From positions 1 to 64,000 of the forward strand of contig NZ_LDNB01000013.1 of the NCBI RefSeq assembly GCF_001026695.1: a stretch of DNA of 64,000 bases. Reading direction: 5' to 3'. The notes below the pieces were generated by a model. The model was not told the DNA's origin. It saw only the letters and a list, made by a program, of their open reading frames with translations, and did not search any database. This DNA comes from Neobacillus vireti (GTDB lineage Bacteria; Bacillota; Bacilli; Bacillales; Cytobacillaceae). This document shows, one piece after another, positions 43,974 to 54,462 of the stretch (the stretch's first letter is position 1; every line of letters starts with the position of its first letter). Both the position numbers and the translations under genes were made by a program.

Positions 43974-44540
43974 TCAGTCCTCTTCATCTTCCTCAATCTC
44001 TTCTTCTTCATCCAGGTCTTCATCAAGATCTTCGTCTTCATCAAGATCGAATTCTTCATCCTCTTCAATGACATCTTCATCGTCATCTTCGTCAAATTCG
44101 TCGACTTCGTCCAGATCAAGATCTTCTTCATCATCAAGAAGATCGTCTTCCTCGGCAAAATCATCGAGCTCGTCATACTCTTCCTCTTCGATTTCATCGA
44201 AGTCTTCGAGTTCTTCTTCATCAACAACCTTTTTCGCCTTTTTCTTCTTAGGCTTCACAACGGTTACGACTTCTTCCTCTTGTGTATCAATTGGATACCA
44301 GAGGCGAAGTCCCCAGCGATTCTCTCCTAATGAGAGGAAGCGGCCGTCTATATTCATGTCGGTATAAAATTGTGCCAATCTAGCGCGAATTTCTTGTTCA
44401 GAAATATCGGAAGCTGATTGAATCTCACTGACTAAATTACTAAAGGAGATTGGCTGCTTGCTATTTTTTAAATATTCATAAGCCATTTCGATGAGGGATA
44501 ACTCTTGTAATTCCTCTTTTGAGTATTGTTTTAAACTCAA
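43974..44540 (-). CDS. rpoE: RNA polymerase delta subunit
   Basis: About 188 residues. Gram-positive-specific subunit that promotes RNAP recycling. Globular N-terminal domain (LKQYSKEELQELSLIEMAYEYL ... RLAQFYTDMNIDGRFLSLG) and a long, almost purely Asp/Glu tail (from about residue 95) behind a basic KPKKKKAKK patch. Start is probably TTG 44540 (GGAAGTG six bases upstream). The pyrG promoter begins directly after its stop. Confidence 0.95.
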   Translation of the reverse strand: MSLKQYSKEELQELSLIEMAYEYLKNSKQPISFSNLVSEIQSASDISEQEIRARLAQFYTDMNIDGRFLSLGENRWGLRLWYPIDTQEEEVVTVVKPKKKKAKKVVDEEELEDFDEIEEEEYDELDDFAEEDDLLDDEEDLDLDEVDEFDEDDDEDVIEEDEEFDLDEDEDLDEDLDEEEEIEEDEED

Positions 44541-44644
44541 TATTGGCACTTCCTTCCGCTTGTCTATCAAAATACATATTCTTCATTATAAACAAATTCT
44601 TCTCGTTTATGCTAGTGCTAGCAATTGTTTCCGCTGATTATTTC

Positions 44645-44827
44645 TTAATCTGTTTCATCATGATTATGATTCTTCTTTTCTTTAAACTTTTTTGTTTCTT
44701 TAATCGTGATGACAAGAAAGAAAATCGCCAGCAGCAGGAATGAGATTGCACCTAATTGCATTTCATATAAATAGTATAATGGCCAGGCAAAAATTATTAA
44801 AACAATAATCATATAACTAACCTTCAT
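44645..44827 (-). CDS. small two-helix membrane protein
   Basis: 60 residues from ATG 44827, with GGTGGGG four to six bases upstream. Two hydrophobic segments (SYMIIVLIIFAWPLYYLYEM and GAISFLLLAIFFLVITI) and a charged His/Lys/Glu tail. No known family recognised. It precedes rpoE with a 104-base gap. Confidence 0.65.
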   Translation of the reverse strand: MKVSYMIIVLIIFAWPLYYLYEMQLGAISFLLLAIFFLVITIKETKKFKEKKNHNHDETD

Positions 44828-44925
44828 CGTCCCCACCTGCCTGTTATCTCTCGAAGTTTGTAATTTAGTTAGTTTGATTATATAAAAAAAATCAAGAATT
44901 TAACATCTTCTTGTTTAAAAAACAT

Positions 44926-45107
44926 GGCTGTGTTAAATGAGAATGTTGATTTCCGTTCCAGGCGCTTCGCTTTCCGCGGGGCGGGCGGTGAGCCTCCTCG
45001 GCGAATCAAGCCGGGGTCTCACCTGTCCCGCTGCTCCCGCAGGAGTCTCGCGCCTTTCACTCCAATCAACATTGTACTCAAAATCAAAAATGTTCTTTTA
45101 CACAGCT
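44926..45107. mobile_element. MITE-like element, copy 3 (182 bp) with perfect 8-bp TSD
   Basis: Ends GGCTGTGTTAAA and TTTTACACAGCT (two changes). AAAAACAT lies directly outside both ends (44918-44925 and 45108-45115), a perfect 8-bp target site duplication. Interior as in the other copies but with a small deletion after GAATCAAGC. Confidence 0.92.
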
Positions 45108-45142
45108 AAAAACATAAAAGACAATGGCTATGGGCAGCCATT
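45108..45142 (-). terminator. icmF terminator
   Basis: AATGGCT / AGCCATT stem followed by GTCTTTTATGTTTTT on the minus strand, 13 bases after the stop; the U-tract lies in the MITE target duplication. Confidence 0.75.
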
Positions 45143-45154
45143 GCCAGTTTTTCA

Positions 45155-48100
45155 TTACATATTCCTGCGATACTGGCCGCCGACTTCGTAAAGTGCCTTG
45201 GTGATTTGCCCGAGGCTTGCGACTTGGACGGTGTCCATTAATGCAGCAAATATATTGCCGCCGCTGACCGCTGCTTCTTTCAAGCGCTTCAAGGCATCAG
45301 CCGACTCCCCGCCATGTGCCTCCCAGAAGGCACGCAAATTATTGATCTGCAATTCCTTCTCCTCTTGTGTTGCCCGAGCAATCTCCATATTATTCACGTC
45401 ATCCTCGGAAGGCGGATTTGGGTTCAAATACGTATTAACGCCAATAATTGGCAATTCGCCGGTATGCTTCTTCATTTCGTAATACATGGATTCATCCTGG
45501 ATTCTGCCGCGCTGGTACTGCGTTTCCATTGAACCTAGGACACCGCCGCGGTCATTCAAACGTTCAAACTCCTGGAGAACAGCATCCTCGACAAGTTCCG
45601 TCAACTCTTCCACCACGAAAGAACCTTGAAGCGGATTTTCATTTTTACTTAACCCATGCTCCTTGGTAATAATCATTTGAATCGCCATTGCCCGGCGCAC
45701 CGACTCCTCAGTCGGAGTCGTAATCGCTTCATCATAAGCATTCGTGTGCAGGGAATTACAATTGTCCTGTAAGGCCATCAGCGCCTGCAAGGTCGTGCGG
45801 ATATCATTGAAATCAATTTCCTGGGCATGCAGCGAGCGTCCCGATGTCTGCACATGATATTTTAATTTTTGGCTCCGCTCGTTTGCGCCATATTTATCGC
45901 GCATCACCGTTGCCCAAATCCGGCGGGCCACCCTGCCAATCACCGTGTACTCCGGATCCAACCCATTCGAGAAAAAGAACGACAGGTTCGGTGCGAAATC
46001 ATCAATGTTCATCCCGCGGCTCAAGTAATACTCGACATAGGTGAAGCCATTTGAGAGCGTGAACGCCAGCTGCGAAATCGGATTCGCTCCTGCCTCGGCA
46101 ATATGGTAGCCGGAAATCGAAACCGAATAATAATTGCGCACTTGATGGTCGATGAAATATTGCTGGATATCCCCCATCATTCGTAAAGCAAATTCTGTTG
46201 AAAAAATACACGTATTCTGGCCTTGGTCTTCTTTCAAAATATCGGCCTGCACCGTACCGCGCACCGTCTTCAATGTAAAGGCACGGACGTCCGCAAATTC
46301 TTCCACCGTTAACACGCGGCCAAGCTCTGCTTCCTTCTTTTGCACCTGCTGGTCAATCGCCGTATTCATGAACATCGCCAAAATAATCGGCGCCGGGCCA
46401 TTAATCGTCATCGACACCGATGTCGACGGGTGGCAGAGGTCAAAGCCGGCATAGAGTTTTTTCATATCGTCGAGCGTACAAATGCTGACACCGCTCTCGC
46501 CGACTTTTCCGTAAATGTCAGGACGGTAATCCGGGTCTTCTCCGTACAAGGTCACCGAGTCAAACGCCGTACTCAGGCGTTTCGCGTCATCATCTTTCGA
46601 TAAATAGTGGAAGCGGCGGTTTGTCCGTTCCGGTGTCCCTTCGCCGGCAAATTGCCGTTTCGGATCCTCCCCTTCACGCTTGAACGGGAATACCCCGGCC
46701 GTATAAGGGAACGAACCCGGCACATTTTCTTGGTACACCCAGCGGAGGATTTCCCCATAATCCTTATAGCGCGGCAAGGCCACTTTCGGAATATCGAGGC
46801 CTGATAGGCTTTTTGATTTTAGCACCGTGATAATCTCTTTATCACGGATTCTCGTCACGAATTTTTCACCTGAATAGGCGGCTTTCGTTTCCGCCCACGT
46901 AGAGAGGATTTTCCGCGACTCCGCTGTCAGCAAGTCTTCCGTTTCCTGTTTAACGGACTCTAAGGCAGCGACGACTTCCGGCTGCTCCTTAACTGCATCC
47001 AAAGCACCTTCAAGCTGGAATAATTTCCGGGCAATATTCGCCTGTGCTTCCGCTTTCTTATGATAACCGCGCACCGTTTCCGAGATCTCGCGCAAATAGT
47101 AGCGGCGGTCAGTTGGAATAATCACATTTTGCTTTTCAACTTTTGCATGCTTCGAAAAAGAAGTCAGCCACTCCGCCGCCATCTTTTCATTGACTTTTTC
47201 CACTAACGCCGCAAACAAGGCGTTTGTGCCCGGGTCATTGAACTGACTGGCAATCGTGCCATACACCGGCATTTCCGATGGGTCTTTTTCAAACAGCATA
47301 TGGCTGCGCTGATATTGTTTCTGCACCTGGCGCAATGCATCCTCCGAGCCCTTGCGCTCGAATTTATTAATGACAATCAAGTCAGCAAAGTCAATCATAT
47401 CAATTTTTTCAAGCTGCGACGGCGCCCCGAATTCACTCGTCATCACGTATAAGGAAACATCACAGATTTCCGTGATTTCGGCATCCCCCTGGCCGATCCC
47501 GCTCGTTTCCACGATGACAAGGTCAAAGCCAGCCGCTTTCGTCACTGCGACCGCATCTTTAATCGCCAGCGACAGCTCACTCTTTGAATGCCTGGTCGCG
47601 AGGCTGCGCATATAAACGTTCGGCGAGAAAATAGCATTCATGCGGATGCGGTCACCTAACAAGGCTCCCCCTGTTTTCTGTTTCGTCGGGTCAACCGAAA
47701 GAATCGCCACTTTTTTATCCGGGAGCTCGTTGATAAAGCGGCGGATCAATTCGTCTGTTAACGAGCTTTTCCCCGCGCCGCCCGTTCCCGTGATTCCGAC
47801 CACTGGAATTCGTTTCTCAAGTGACTTCACTTGTTCTAGGACTAGCTCAGCTGTTGCCGCCGCCTCGTTCCTTTGATCGACATGAAGTTCGGCTAAGGTA
47901 ATCAGCTTGGCAATCGCGTTAACATCGCCTGAAGGCAGCTTTTCGATTTGCTCGGCCGGATCAAGCGGAACCGTCGAAAAATCACACTCCGCAATCATCC
48001 GGTCAATCATTCCCTGAAGTCCCATCGTCCGCCCGTCTTCCGGCGAGAAAATCCAGGCAATCCCGTACTCGTGAAGCTCGGCAATCTCCCTTGGAATGAT

Positions 48101-48403
48101 AACCCCGCCGCCGCCGCCATAAATGCGGATATGCGGTGCCCCTTTTTCCTTGAGTAAATCGTACATGTATTTAAAGTATTCCACGTGCCCGCCTTGATAA
48201 GAAGAAATCGCAATCCCCTGGACATCCTCTTGAATCGCGGCGTTCACCACTTCCTCCACTGAGCGGTTATGCCCAAGGTGGATGACTTCGGCCCCGCTCG
48301 CCTGCAGAATCCTGCGCATAATATTAATCGAAGCATCATGGCCATCAAATAAACTCGACGCCGTCACAAAGCGGATATGATGCTTTGGCTGGTAAGTTCC
48401 CAT
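45155..48403 (-). CDS. icmF: fused isobutyryl-CoA mutase IcmF
   Basis: 1,082 residues. Coenzyme B12 enzyme interconverting isobutyryl-CoA and n-butyryl-CoA. Layout is that of IcmF, not of methylmalonyl-CoA mutase: N-terminal B12-binding domain ([10 protein letters not shown] carries the cobalt-ligand His; SSYQGGH; YGGGGG), central MeaB-type G-protein chaperone (P-loop [12 protein letters not shown]), and C-terminal TIM-barrel mutase domain (from about 530). The neighbours are acyl-CoA dehydrogenases, hbd and thiolase, fitting branched-chain or short-chain acyl-CoA catabolism. Exact substrate range cannot be read from the sequence. Confidence 0.94.
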   Translation of the reverse strand: MGTYQPKHHIRFVTASSLFDGHDASINIMRRILQASGAEVIHLGHNRSVEEVVNAAIQEDVQGIAISSYQGGHVEYFKYMYDLLKEKGAPHIRIYGGGGGVIIPREIAELHEYGIAWIFSPEDGRTMGLQGMIDRMIAECDFSTVPLDPAEQIEKLPSGDVNAIAKLITLAELHVDQRNEAAATAELVLEQVKSLEKRIPVVGITGTGGAGKSSLTDELIRRFINELPDKKVAILSVDPTKQKTGGALLGDRIRMNAIFSPNVYMRSLATRHSKSELSLAIKDAVAVTKAAGFDLVIVETSGIGQGDAEITEICDVSLYVMTSEFGAPSQLEKIDMIDFADLIVINKFERKGSEDALRQVQKQYQRSHMLFEKDPSEMPVYGTIASQFNDPGTNALFAALVEKVNEKMAAEWLTSFSKHAKVEKQNVIIPTDRRYYLREISETVRGYHKKAEAQANIARKLFQLEGALDAVKEQPEVVAALESVKQETEDLLTAESRKILSTWAETKAAYSGEKFVTRIRDKEIITVLKSKSLSGLDIPKVALPRYKDYGEILRWVYQENVPGSFPYTAGVFPFKREGEDPKRQFAGEGTPERTNRRFHYLSKDDDAKRLSTAFDSVTLYGEDPDYRPDIYGKVGESGVSICTLDDMKKLYAGFDLCHPSTSVSMTINGPAPIILAMFMNTAIDQQVQKKEAELGRVLTVEEFADVRAFTLKTVRGTVQADILKEDQGQNTCIFSTEFALRMMGDIQQYFIDHQVRNYYSVSISGYHIAEAGANPISQLAFTLSNGFTYVEYYLSRGMNIDDFAPNLSFFFSNGLDPEYTVIGRVARRIWATVMRDKYGANERSQKLKYHVQTSGRSLHAQEIDFNDIRTTLQALMALQDNCNSLHTNAYDEAITTPTEESVRRAMAIQMIITKEHGLSKNENPLQGSFVVEELTELVEDAVLQEFERLNDRGGVLGSMETQYQRGRIQDESMYYEMKKHTGELPIIGVNTYLNPNPPSEDDVNNMEIARATQEEKELQINNLRAFWEAHGGESADALKRLKEAAVSGGNIFAALMDTVQVASLGQITKALYEVGGQYRRNM

Positions 48404-48456
48404 CGTAATCCCCCTTTTTGAAAAAACTCTCGTTTACCTGTTCGTACTTTTATTTA

Positions 48457-48641
48457 GGCTTGTTAAAAGTGAATGTTGATTTCCGTTCCAGGCGTGAGCG
48501 GTTCGCGGGGCGGGCGGTGAGCCTCCTCGGCGAATTGCGCGCCTGCGGGGTCTCACCTGTCCCGCTGCTCCCGCAGGAGTCTCGCGCCTGAAACGTAGAG
48601 CAACATTGTGCTTAAAATCAACAATGTTCTTTAACACAGCA
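48457..48641. mobile_element. MITE-like element, copy 4 (185 bp) with perfect 8-bp TSD
   Basis: Left end GGCTTGTTAAAA (one base lost from the consensus), right end TTTAACACAGCA. TTTATTTA lies immediately outside both ends (48449-48456 and 48642-48649). It stands just upstream of the icmF start. Confidence 0.88.
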
Positions 48642-48751
48642 TTTATTTAAAAACGAATCTCATCCCACTTTTGCTAAACGAATCTCGTTCCCGCTTTTAT
48701 TAAAACGAACCTTTTGTAAAAATGAACTTCGTTCGCCGCTCGCGATTTTGC
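48642..48751. repeat. AAACGAATCTC degenerate repeats
   Basis: Three units of AAACGAA(T/C)CT spaced about 25-27 bases, between the fourth MITE and the TetR gene stop. Less regular than the 21-bp arrays; possibly a decayed relative. Confidence 0.45.
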
Positions 48752-49408
48752 CTACTTTTGCGGAACCTCTTGTGATGCCGAGACTTCACTGCTAATTCCC
48801 GATAACAAAATTTCGGTCTGCAATGCAATATATTCTTCGAGCGTAAATAATTTCCGTAATGCCCAGCGGCGGAAGCCCCACATTTGCCCCTGGACAAAAA
48901 TATTATGGGCGATGATATCGACCTGTTTTTCCGTTAGTTTCAGTTCGCCGTTTTCGACACAGCGGGTGAGCAGGTCCGCAAACATCGCCACCATTTCCAT
49001 TTCCTTTTTCAACACATACGGAAGGGCGTCCTTCGAAAGTGACTTCACTTCCTGATACATCACCAATACCTCGGCCTGCATTTCATCCATCACTTGAAAA
49101 AAATTGGCGATCCCCAGCTTCAAACTCGCAAGCGTCCCAGATTTCAAGGAGAGGTCCTGCTGCAGGCGCTCGCTGACATGGTCATAAATGCTGTCACAAA
49201 CAAGATAAAGGACGTCTTCCTTTGTGCGAATATATTCGTAAAGCGTCCCGATGCTGAAGCCGGCCGCCTTGGCAATTTCCCTCGTCGTTGTCCGGTGGAA
49301 GCCCTTTTGTTTAAAAAGGGTGACGGCTCCTTTGATCATTTGATCGCGCCTCTTTTGCACGAGACGTTCGTCTTTGACTGATGCCTGAACTTCTCGTTTT
49401 TTCATCAT
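48752..49408 (-). CDS. TetR/AcrR family regulator (FadR-like)
   Basis: 218 residues. N-terminal HTH ([41 protein letters not shown]) and an all-alpha ligand domain of the kind that binds acyl-CoA. Its start overlaps the acyl-CoA dehydrogenase stop, and the operon is acyl-CoA catabolic, so an acyl-CoA-responsive repressor such as FadR is likely. A FadR-like operator stands at the fadF promoter (56658). The first or second of two adjacent ATGs may be used. Confidence 0.88.
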   Translation of the reverse strand: MMKKREVQASVKDERLVQKRRDQMIKGAVTLFKQKGFHRTTTREIAKAAGFSIGTLYEYIRTKEDVLYLVCDSIYDHVSERLQQDLSLKSGTLASLKLGIANFFQVMDEMQAEVLVMYQEVKSLSKDALPYVLKKEMEMVAMFADLLTRCVENGELKLTEKQVDIIAHNIFVQGQMWGFRRWALRKLFTLEEYIALQTEILLSGISSEVSASQEVPQK

Positions 49409-50544
49409 TTAGTGATCATTCTCGAGATAACGAGACGCTGAATTTCTTGTGTTCCCTCATAGATCTGCGTGATTTTCGCATCGCGCATGAATCTTTCAAC
49501 CGGATAATCCTTCGTATAGCCATAACCGCCAAACACCTGAACCGCTTCGGTGGTTACCTTCATCGCCGTGTCGCCGGCTAACAGTTTCGACATCGCCGAT
49601 TCTTTTCCGTACGCCAGGCCGTTTGATTCAAGCCAGGCAGCTTGATAGGTTAATAGTCTTGACGCCTCGATTCCTGTCGCCATATCAGCCAGCTTAAAGC
49701 TGATTCCCTGCTGGGCGGCGATTGGTTTGCCAAATTGGTGGCGTTCTTTCGCATAATCAACCGCCGCATCTAAGGCACCTTGGGCAATTCCCACGGCTTG
49801 AGCAGCAATCCCGTTGCGGCCGCCGTCAAGCGTCATCATCGCAATTTTAAAGCCTTCGCCTTCTTCGCCAAGGCGGTTAGCGACTGGAACCTTGCAATCT
49901 TCAAAAATAATCTCTGTTGTCGGCGAGGACCGAATCCCGAGTTTCTTTTCTTTTTTGCCGACCGAGAAGCCTGGGAAATCACTTTCGATAATAAATGCGG
50001 TTGTGCCCTTTTGCTTGCTGGATGGATCCGTTAAGGCAAAGACAACATAAATATCGGCCACGCCGCCATTGGTGATGAAAATTTTTGAACCGTTGAGGAC
50101 GTAATGGTCGCCTTCTAAGCGGGCCGTCGTCCTCATTCCGCCTGCATCGGAGCCGCTCCCAGGTTCGGTTAAGCCATAAGCGCCGATTTTTGCGCCCTCT
50201 GCCATTGGGCGGAGGTAGGTTTGTTTTTGCTCCTCGCTGCCAAATTTGTAAATCGGCCAGCCGGCAAGGGAGGTGTGCGCGGAAAGAAGGACACCTGTTG
50301 ATGCGTCAACGCGGGACAGCTCTTCCACGGCGATACAATAAGCAAGATAATCGCTGCTGATGCCGCCGTACTCTTCCGGCCACGGAATTCCTGTTAAGCC
50401 AAGCTCAGCCATTTTGTCAAAAATCTCACGGTCAAAGCGTTCTTCTTCATCACGCTCGGCCGCCGTCGGTGCTACTTCGTTTCGCGCAAAATCCCGCACC
50501 ATTTTACGTATCATTTCATGTTCTTCGGATAGTTTAAACTGCAT
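49405..50544 (-). CDS. acyl-CoA dehydrogenase (first)
   Basis: 379 residues. FAD enzyme oxidising acyl-CoA to trans-2-enoyl-CoA and passing electrons to ETF. Signatures [19 protein letters not shown] and the catalytic glutamate in [35 protein letters not shown] near the C-terminus. Similar to but distinct from the second copy at 50700. Translationally coupled to the TetR gene. Chain-length preference unknown. Confidence 0.94.
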   Translation of the reverse strand: MQFKLSEEHEMIRKMVRDFARNEVAPTAAERDEEERFDREIFDKMAELGLTGIPWPEEYGGISSDYLAYCIAVEELSRVDASTGVLLSAHTSLAGWPIYKFGSEEQKQTYLRPMAEGAKIGAYGLTEPGSGSDAGGMRTTARLEGDHYVLNGSKIFITNGGVADIYVVFALTDPSSKQKGTTAFIIESDFPGFSVGKKEKKLGIRSSPTTEIIFEDCKVPVANRLGEEGEGFKIAMMTLDGGRNGIAAQAVGIAQGALDAAVDYAKERHQFGKPIAAQQGISFKLADMATGIEASRLLTYQAAWLESNGLAYGKESAMSKLLAGDTAMKVTTEAVQVFGGYGYTKDYPVERFMRDAKITQIYEGTQEIQRLVISRMITK

Positions 50545-50574
50545 TTTGATTGCCTCCTCTTATTAAAAAAACGC

Positions 50575-50688
50575 ATTCTACAAATTTGAGCTGATATTGT
50601 ACAAAATTAGGACGTTATTCTACAAATTTATGTGATGATTCTACAAAAATAAGTACCCATTCTCCAAAAACAAGTCCTTATTCAACAA
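50575..50688. repeat. 21-bp tandem repeat array, family D
   Basis: ATTCTACAAA units start at 50575, 50596, 50617, 50638, 50659 and 50680: six units at exactly 21 bases. It fills the spacer between the two acyl-CoA dehydrogenase genes. Confidence 0.92.
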
Positions 50689-50699
50689 TTCCCATTCGA

Positions 50700-51830
50700 T
50701 CAAAGATACTTACTAATCACAATCCGCTGTATTTCGCTCGTGCCTTCGTAAATTTCCGTTATCTTGGCATCACGGAAATAGCGCTCCACCGGGTAATCTT
50801 CTGTGTAGCCGTAGCCGCCAAATACTTGAATTGCTTCCGTTGACACCTCTACCGCAGTACGTGCGGCAAACAGCTTCGCCATCGACGCTTCCATCCCGCA
50901 TTTCTGGCCACGGCCCCGCAAATCTGCGGCACGATAGATTAATAGTTTTGCCGCTTCCACATTTGTAGCCATGTCAGCGAGCTTAAACCCGATTCCCTGC
51001 TGGACAGATATCGGCTTGCCGAATTGCTGGCGCTCTTTCGCGTAGGCGGTTGCGGCTGACAGTGCAGCCTCGGCAATTCCAAGGGCCTGGGCGGCAATTC
51101 CAATGCGGCCGACCTCAAGGTTTGCCATCGCGACCTTAAAACCATCGCTTTCACGGCCGAGAAGGTTTTCTACTGGAACATGCATATCCTCGAATGTTAG
51201 CTGCACCGTTCGCGAGCCATGCAGTCCCATCTTCTTCTCATCCTTGCCAATTACAAGACCAGGGGTATTTTTTTCAACAATAAAGGCGGCAATTCCTTTT
51301 GTCCCTAATTTTGGCTCGGTCGAAGCAAAGACAATATAAATATCGGCCTCGCCGCCATTGGTAATAAACATTTTCGAGCCGTTGATAACATAATGATCAC
51401 CCTTCTTCACGGCACGGGATTTTAAACTGGCCGCATCAGAACCGGAACTTGGCTCCGTTAAACAAAACGCCCCTAAATACTCGCCCGAAGCAAGCTTTGG
51501 CACATATTTTTGTTTCTGTTCTTCCGTTCCAAAATAAAGGATCGGCATCGTACAAACTGATGTATGAACCGAAAGAATGACACCAATTGTGGCACTCACC
51601 CTTGATATTTCATTAATAGCAATGATGTACGAGGTAAAGTCCATCTCGGCCCCGCCGTATTTTTCCGGAACGGGAATGCCCATCAGGCCGAGCTCACCCA
51701 TTTTGCGAAGAATCTCGCGCGGGAATTCCCCTTTTTCCATGTTATCTATAAATGGGGCAATTTCGTTGGCAGCAAAATCACGCACCATGTTCCGCATCAT
51801 TTCTTGTTCCGCTGTAAATGTAAGCTTCAT
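50700..51830 (-). CDS. acyl-CoA dehydrogenase (second)
   Basis: 376 residues, paralogue of the preceding gene and closest in type to short/medium-chain enzymes (AcdA/MmgC). GAFCLTEPSSGSDAASLKS, catalytic glutamate in IYEGTSEIQRIVISKYL, and FGGYGYTEDYPVERYFRDAK. Start MKLTFTAEQEMM (51830) with AAAGGGGAG upstream; the 14 preceding codons lack an RBS. Confidence 0.94.
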   Translation of the reverse strand: MKLTFTAEQEMMRNMVRDFAANEIAPFIDNMEKGEFPREILRKMGELGLMGIPVPEKYGGAEMDFTSYIIAINEISRVSATIGVILSVHTSVCTMPILYFGTEEQKQKYVPKLASGEYLGAFCLTEPSSGSDAASLKSRAVKKGDHYVINGSKMFITNGGEADIYIVFASTEPKLGTKGIAAFIVEKNTPGLVIGKDEKKMGLHGSRTVQLTFEDMHVPVENLLGRESDGFKVAMANLEVGRIGIAAQALGIAEAALSAATAYAKERQQFGKPISVQQGIGFKLADMATNVEAAKLLIYRAADLRGRGQKCGMEASMAKLFAARTAVEVSTEAIQVFGGYGYTEDYPVERYFRDAKITEIYEGTSEIQRIVISKYL

Positions 51831-51916
51831 GCAAATCTCCCCTTTTGGAGAATCTAAAGTGGCAGTATTCATTGGTACAACCCCTTTTCACTGAAAAAAT
51901 GGGATCAGACGCTCGC

Positions 51917-52768
51917 TTACTTGTAAGTGTAGAAGCCGCGTCCTGTTTTCTTGCCGAGCCAGCCTGCTTTCACATATTTACGCAGCAGCGGGCATGGACG
52001 GTATTTGTCATCACCGAAGCCCTCATGGAGTGTTTCCATAATGTAAAGGCATGTATCAAGGCCGATGAAATCCGCCAAGGTTAACGGTCCCATCGGGTGG
52101 TTCATCCCGAGCTTCATCACTTCATCAATCGCTTCTTTCGTGGCGACGCCCTCATACAAGGTAAAAATCGCTTCATTGATCATCGGCATCAGCACACGGT
52201 TGGAGACGAATCCTGGGAAGTCATTTACTTCCACCGGAACCTTGCTCAACGTCTTTGTCATGTCTTCGATTACTTGGTACACTTCATCAGCCGTTGCGAG
52301 GCCGCGGATAATTTCGACGAGCTTCATCACCGGCACCGGATTCATAAAGTGCATGCCGATGACCTTTTCCGGGCGCTTCGTTGCCGCCGCTATTTCAGTA
52401 ATCGGCAATGACGAGGTGTTGCTTGCTAAAATCGCATGAGCCGGCGCGATTTCATCTAGCTGCGCAAAAATTTTCGTTTTGATTTCCATATTCTCTACCG
52501 CCGCCTCGATAACAAGGTCGATTTCAGCAGCATCGTTTAAGTCGGTTGAGGCGGTCAATCTTGCCAGCACTTCCTGCTTTTGCTCCGCTGTCATCCGGCC
52601 TTTATCTACATTACGGGTGAGATTTTTGTTGATAACTCCGAGCCCGCGCTCAACGAACTCCAGCTTTAAATCATTCAATAACACTTGATAACCTGCTTGC
52701 GCACAAACCTGGGCAATCCCCGCTCCCATTTGTCCTGCACCGATGACCATAACCTTTGAAACCTTCAT
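51917..52768 (-). CDS. 3-hydroxybutyryl-CoA dehydrogenase
   Basis: 283 residues. NAD(P)-dependent oxidation of 3-hydroxyacyl-CoA. Rossmann motif VIGAGQMGAGIAQVCAQAG at the N-terminus; catalytic His in GMHFMNPVPVMKLVEII and the C-terminal dimer domain (NRVLMPMINEAIF, MNHPMGPLTLADFIGLD). Like B. subtilis MmgB and clostridial Hbd. GGAGGGGAACAG precedes the ATG. Functions with the thiolase 276 bases upstream. Confidence 0.95.
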   Translation of the reverse strand: MKVSKVMVIGAGQMGAGIAQVCAQAGYQVLLNDLKLEFVERGLGVINKNLTRNVDKGRMTAEQKQEVLARLTASTDLNDAAEIDLVIEAAVENMEIKTKIFAQLDEIAPAHAILASNTSSLPITEIAAATKRPEKVIGMHFMNPVPVMKLVEIIRGLATADEVYQVIEDMTKTLSKVPVEVNDFPGFVSNRVLMPMINEAIFTLYEGVATKEAIDEVMKLGMNHPMGPLTLADFIGLDTCLYIMETLHEGFGDDKYRPCPLLRKYVKAGWLGKKTGRGFYTYK

Positions 52769-52860
52769 CTGTTCCCCTCCGTCCCGAGGTTGGAAATGAG
52801 TCCAACCTCTTTTTTATAAAAATATTTTAAAGAGCTGTTTTTGAGTTATTAATTGATATT

Positions 52861-52994
52861 CGCTAGTAAATAGGTGGTTTCCGCCAGTAAACGGTGGGGT
52901 TCGCCAGTAATGAAGGCTTTTCCGCCAGTAAGCAGTGGGTTTTCGCCAGTAATGAAGGCCATCCCGCCAGTAAGCGGTGGGGGTTCGCCAGTAA
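52861..52994. repeat. 21-bp tandem repeat array, family E
   Basis: CGCCAGTAA units start at 52861, 52882, 52902, 52923, 52944, 52965 and 52986: steps of 21 except one of 20. It occupies the spacer between hbd and the thiolase gene. Confidence 0.92.
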
Positions 52995-53043
52995 AACACG
53001 CTTATCCGAAAGTTACGCCACCCTTCAAAACAGCAAATCTCCC

Positions 53044-54231
53044 TTACCCCCGCGGAACCTCAATCATCACCGCATCGCCCTGGCCGCCGCCGCTGCAAAT
53101 CGCAGCCACACCGATTCCGCCGCCGCGTCGCTTCAATTCGTGCATCAAAGTGATGATAATCCGCGCGCCGCTTGCGCCTATCGGGTGTCCTAACGCGACC
53201 GCACCGCCATTGACATTGACCTTTTCCGGGTCAAGGCCGGCATTTTTTCCACTGACTAAAGCGACAGCCGCGAACGCTTCGTTGATTTCAACTAAGTCAA
53301 TCTCAGCAAGGCTCCTGCCCGTTTTCCGCAAAAGTTCATTGATGACCAGTCCCGGTGTTTGCGGGAAGTCCTTTGCTTCCACGGCAATTTCGGCGTGGCC
53401 GAGAATCACCGCTTCCACTTCACGTCCTTCATTCAAAGCTCGTTCTTCGCTCATGAGCACAAGGGCGGCCGCACCGTCATTGACCCCTGGGGCATTTCCG
53501 GCGGTAATCGTTCCCGTTGAATTAAATACTGGTGCTAACTTCGCTAGCCGCTCTAGTGAGGTGTCCTTCCGCGGTCCTTCATCGTGCTCGACAACCAGCG
53601 GCGCCCCTTTCCGCTGCGGCACCTCTACGGCAACAATTTCCTCTGCCAGCTTTCCGCTCTCCATCGCAGCAATCGCCCGAACATGGCTTCTCAATGCCCA
53701 CTCGTCCTGTGCCTCGCGGCTAATGTCCATTTCCTCAGCTGTCGAGTTACCGTAAGTGCCCATGTGAACGCCGGTAAAGCTGCAGGTCAAGCCGTCATGG
53801 ATCATTAAATCCTTAACAGCACTGTCGCCCATTCTGAAACCCCATCTTGCTTTTGGTAAAATATATGGCGCGTTGCTCATCGATTCCATCCCGCCTGCAA
53901 CAATCACTTCTTCATCACCGGCGCGGATGATTTGGTCGGCCAAGCTGACACTGCGCATCCCCGAGGCGCAGACCTTATTAATTGTTTCTGTTTTGACTTC
54001 CCAAGGCAGGCCAGCGTGATTGGCGGCCTGACGGGAAGGGATTTGTCCTTGTCCCCCTTGCAGGACGGTTCCCAGGATGACTTCCTGCACATCCGCAGGC
54101 TTCACGCCCGCACGCACCAACGCTTCTTTAACTGCAATGCCCCCAAGCTGTGAAGCGGTAAAGCTGCTAAAGATACCCCCTAATTTTCCAAAAGGTGTTC
54201 TTACCCCGCTTAAAATCACCGTTCTCCCCAT
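53044..54231 (-). CDS. acetyl-CoA C-acetyltransferase (thiolase)
   Basis: 395 residues. Thiolytic cleavage or condensation of acetoacetyl-CoA. Nucleophile Cys88 ([10 protein letters not shown]), His in [14 protein letters not shown] and second Cys in [11 protein letters not shown]. Similar to B. subtilis MmgA/YhfS-type thiolases. Start [15 protein letters not shown]. Upstream an operator-like sequence resembles the fadF one. Confidence 0.95.
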   Translation of the reverse strand: MGRTVILSGVRTPFGKLGGIFSSFTASQLGGIAVKEALVRAGVKPADVQEVILGTVLQGGQGQIPSRQAANHAGLPWEVKTETINKVCASGMRSVSLADQIIRAGDEEVIVAGGMESMSNAPYILPKARWGFRMGDSAVKDLMIHDGLTCSFTGVHMGTYGNSTAEEMDISREAQDEWALRSHVRAIAAMESGKLAEEIVAVEVPQRKGAPLVVEHDEGPRKDTSLERLAKLAPVFNSTGTITAGNAPGVNDGAAALVLMSEERALNEGREVEAVILGHAEIAVEAKDFPQTPGLVINELLRKTGRSLAEIDLVEINEAFAAVALVSGKNAGLDPEKVNVNGGAVALGHPIGASGARIIITLMHELKRRGGGIGVAAICSGGGQGDAVMIEVPRG

Positions 54232-54291
54232 TCAAAACACGCTCCCTTTTCCCAATATTCAGTCATGTGGATTTAAACATACCCTTTTCGG

Positions 54292-54309
54292 CGACTGAAC
54301 GCTCGCTCG
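54292..54309 (-). promoter_or_regulatory. weak FadR-like site upstream of the thiolase gene
   Basis: The minus-strand sequence CGAGCGAGCGTTCAGTCG parallels the fadF operator TGAATGAGCATTCAGTCA at 12 of 18 positions. Only half the palindrome is good, so binding is uncertain. Confidence 0.4.
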
Positions 54310-54462
54310 AAAAAATATTAAAAAAAATATACGAATGTAAGCGTTTTATTTATATTCTTATTTTACATAAAAAGGAGCAGAAGTTGAACTGTTTTACACA
54401 AAATTGCTAAAATTTCAGAAATTCCGTTAACAACTCAACCTCTGCCAGGCTAAAAATGACTA

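Noticed and set aside
43903-44367. Serine-rich plus-strand ORF opposite rpoE
   Set aside because: It is the antisense of the Asp/Glu tail of the delta subunit; codon composition explains its openness.
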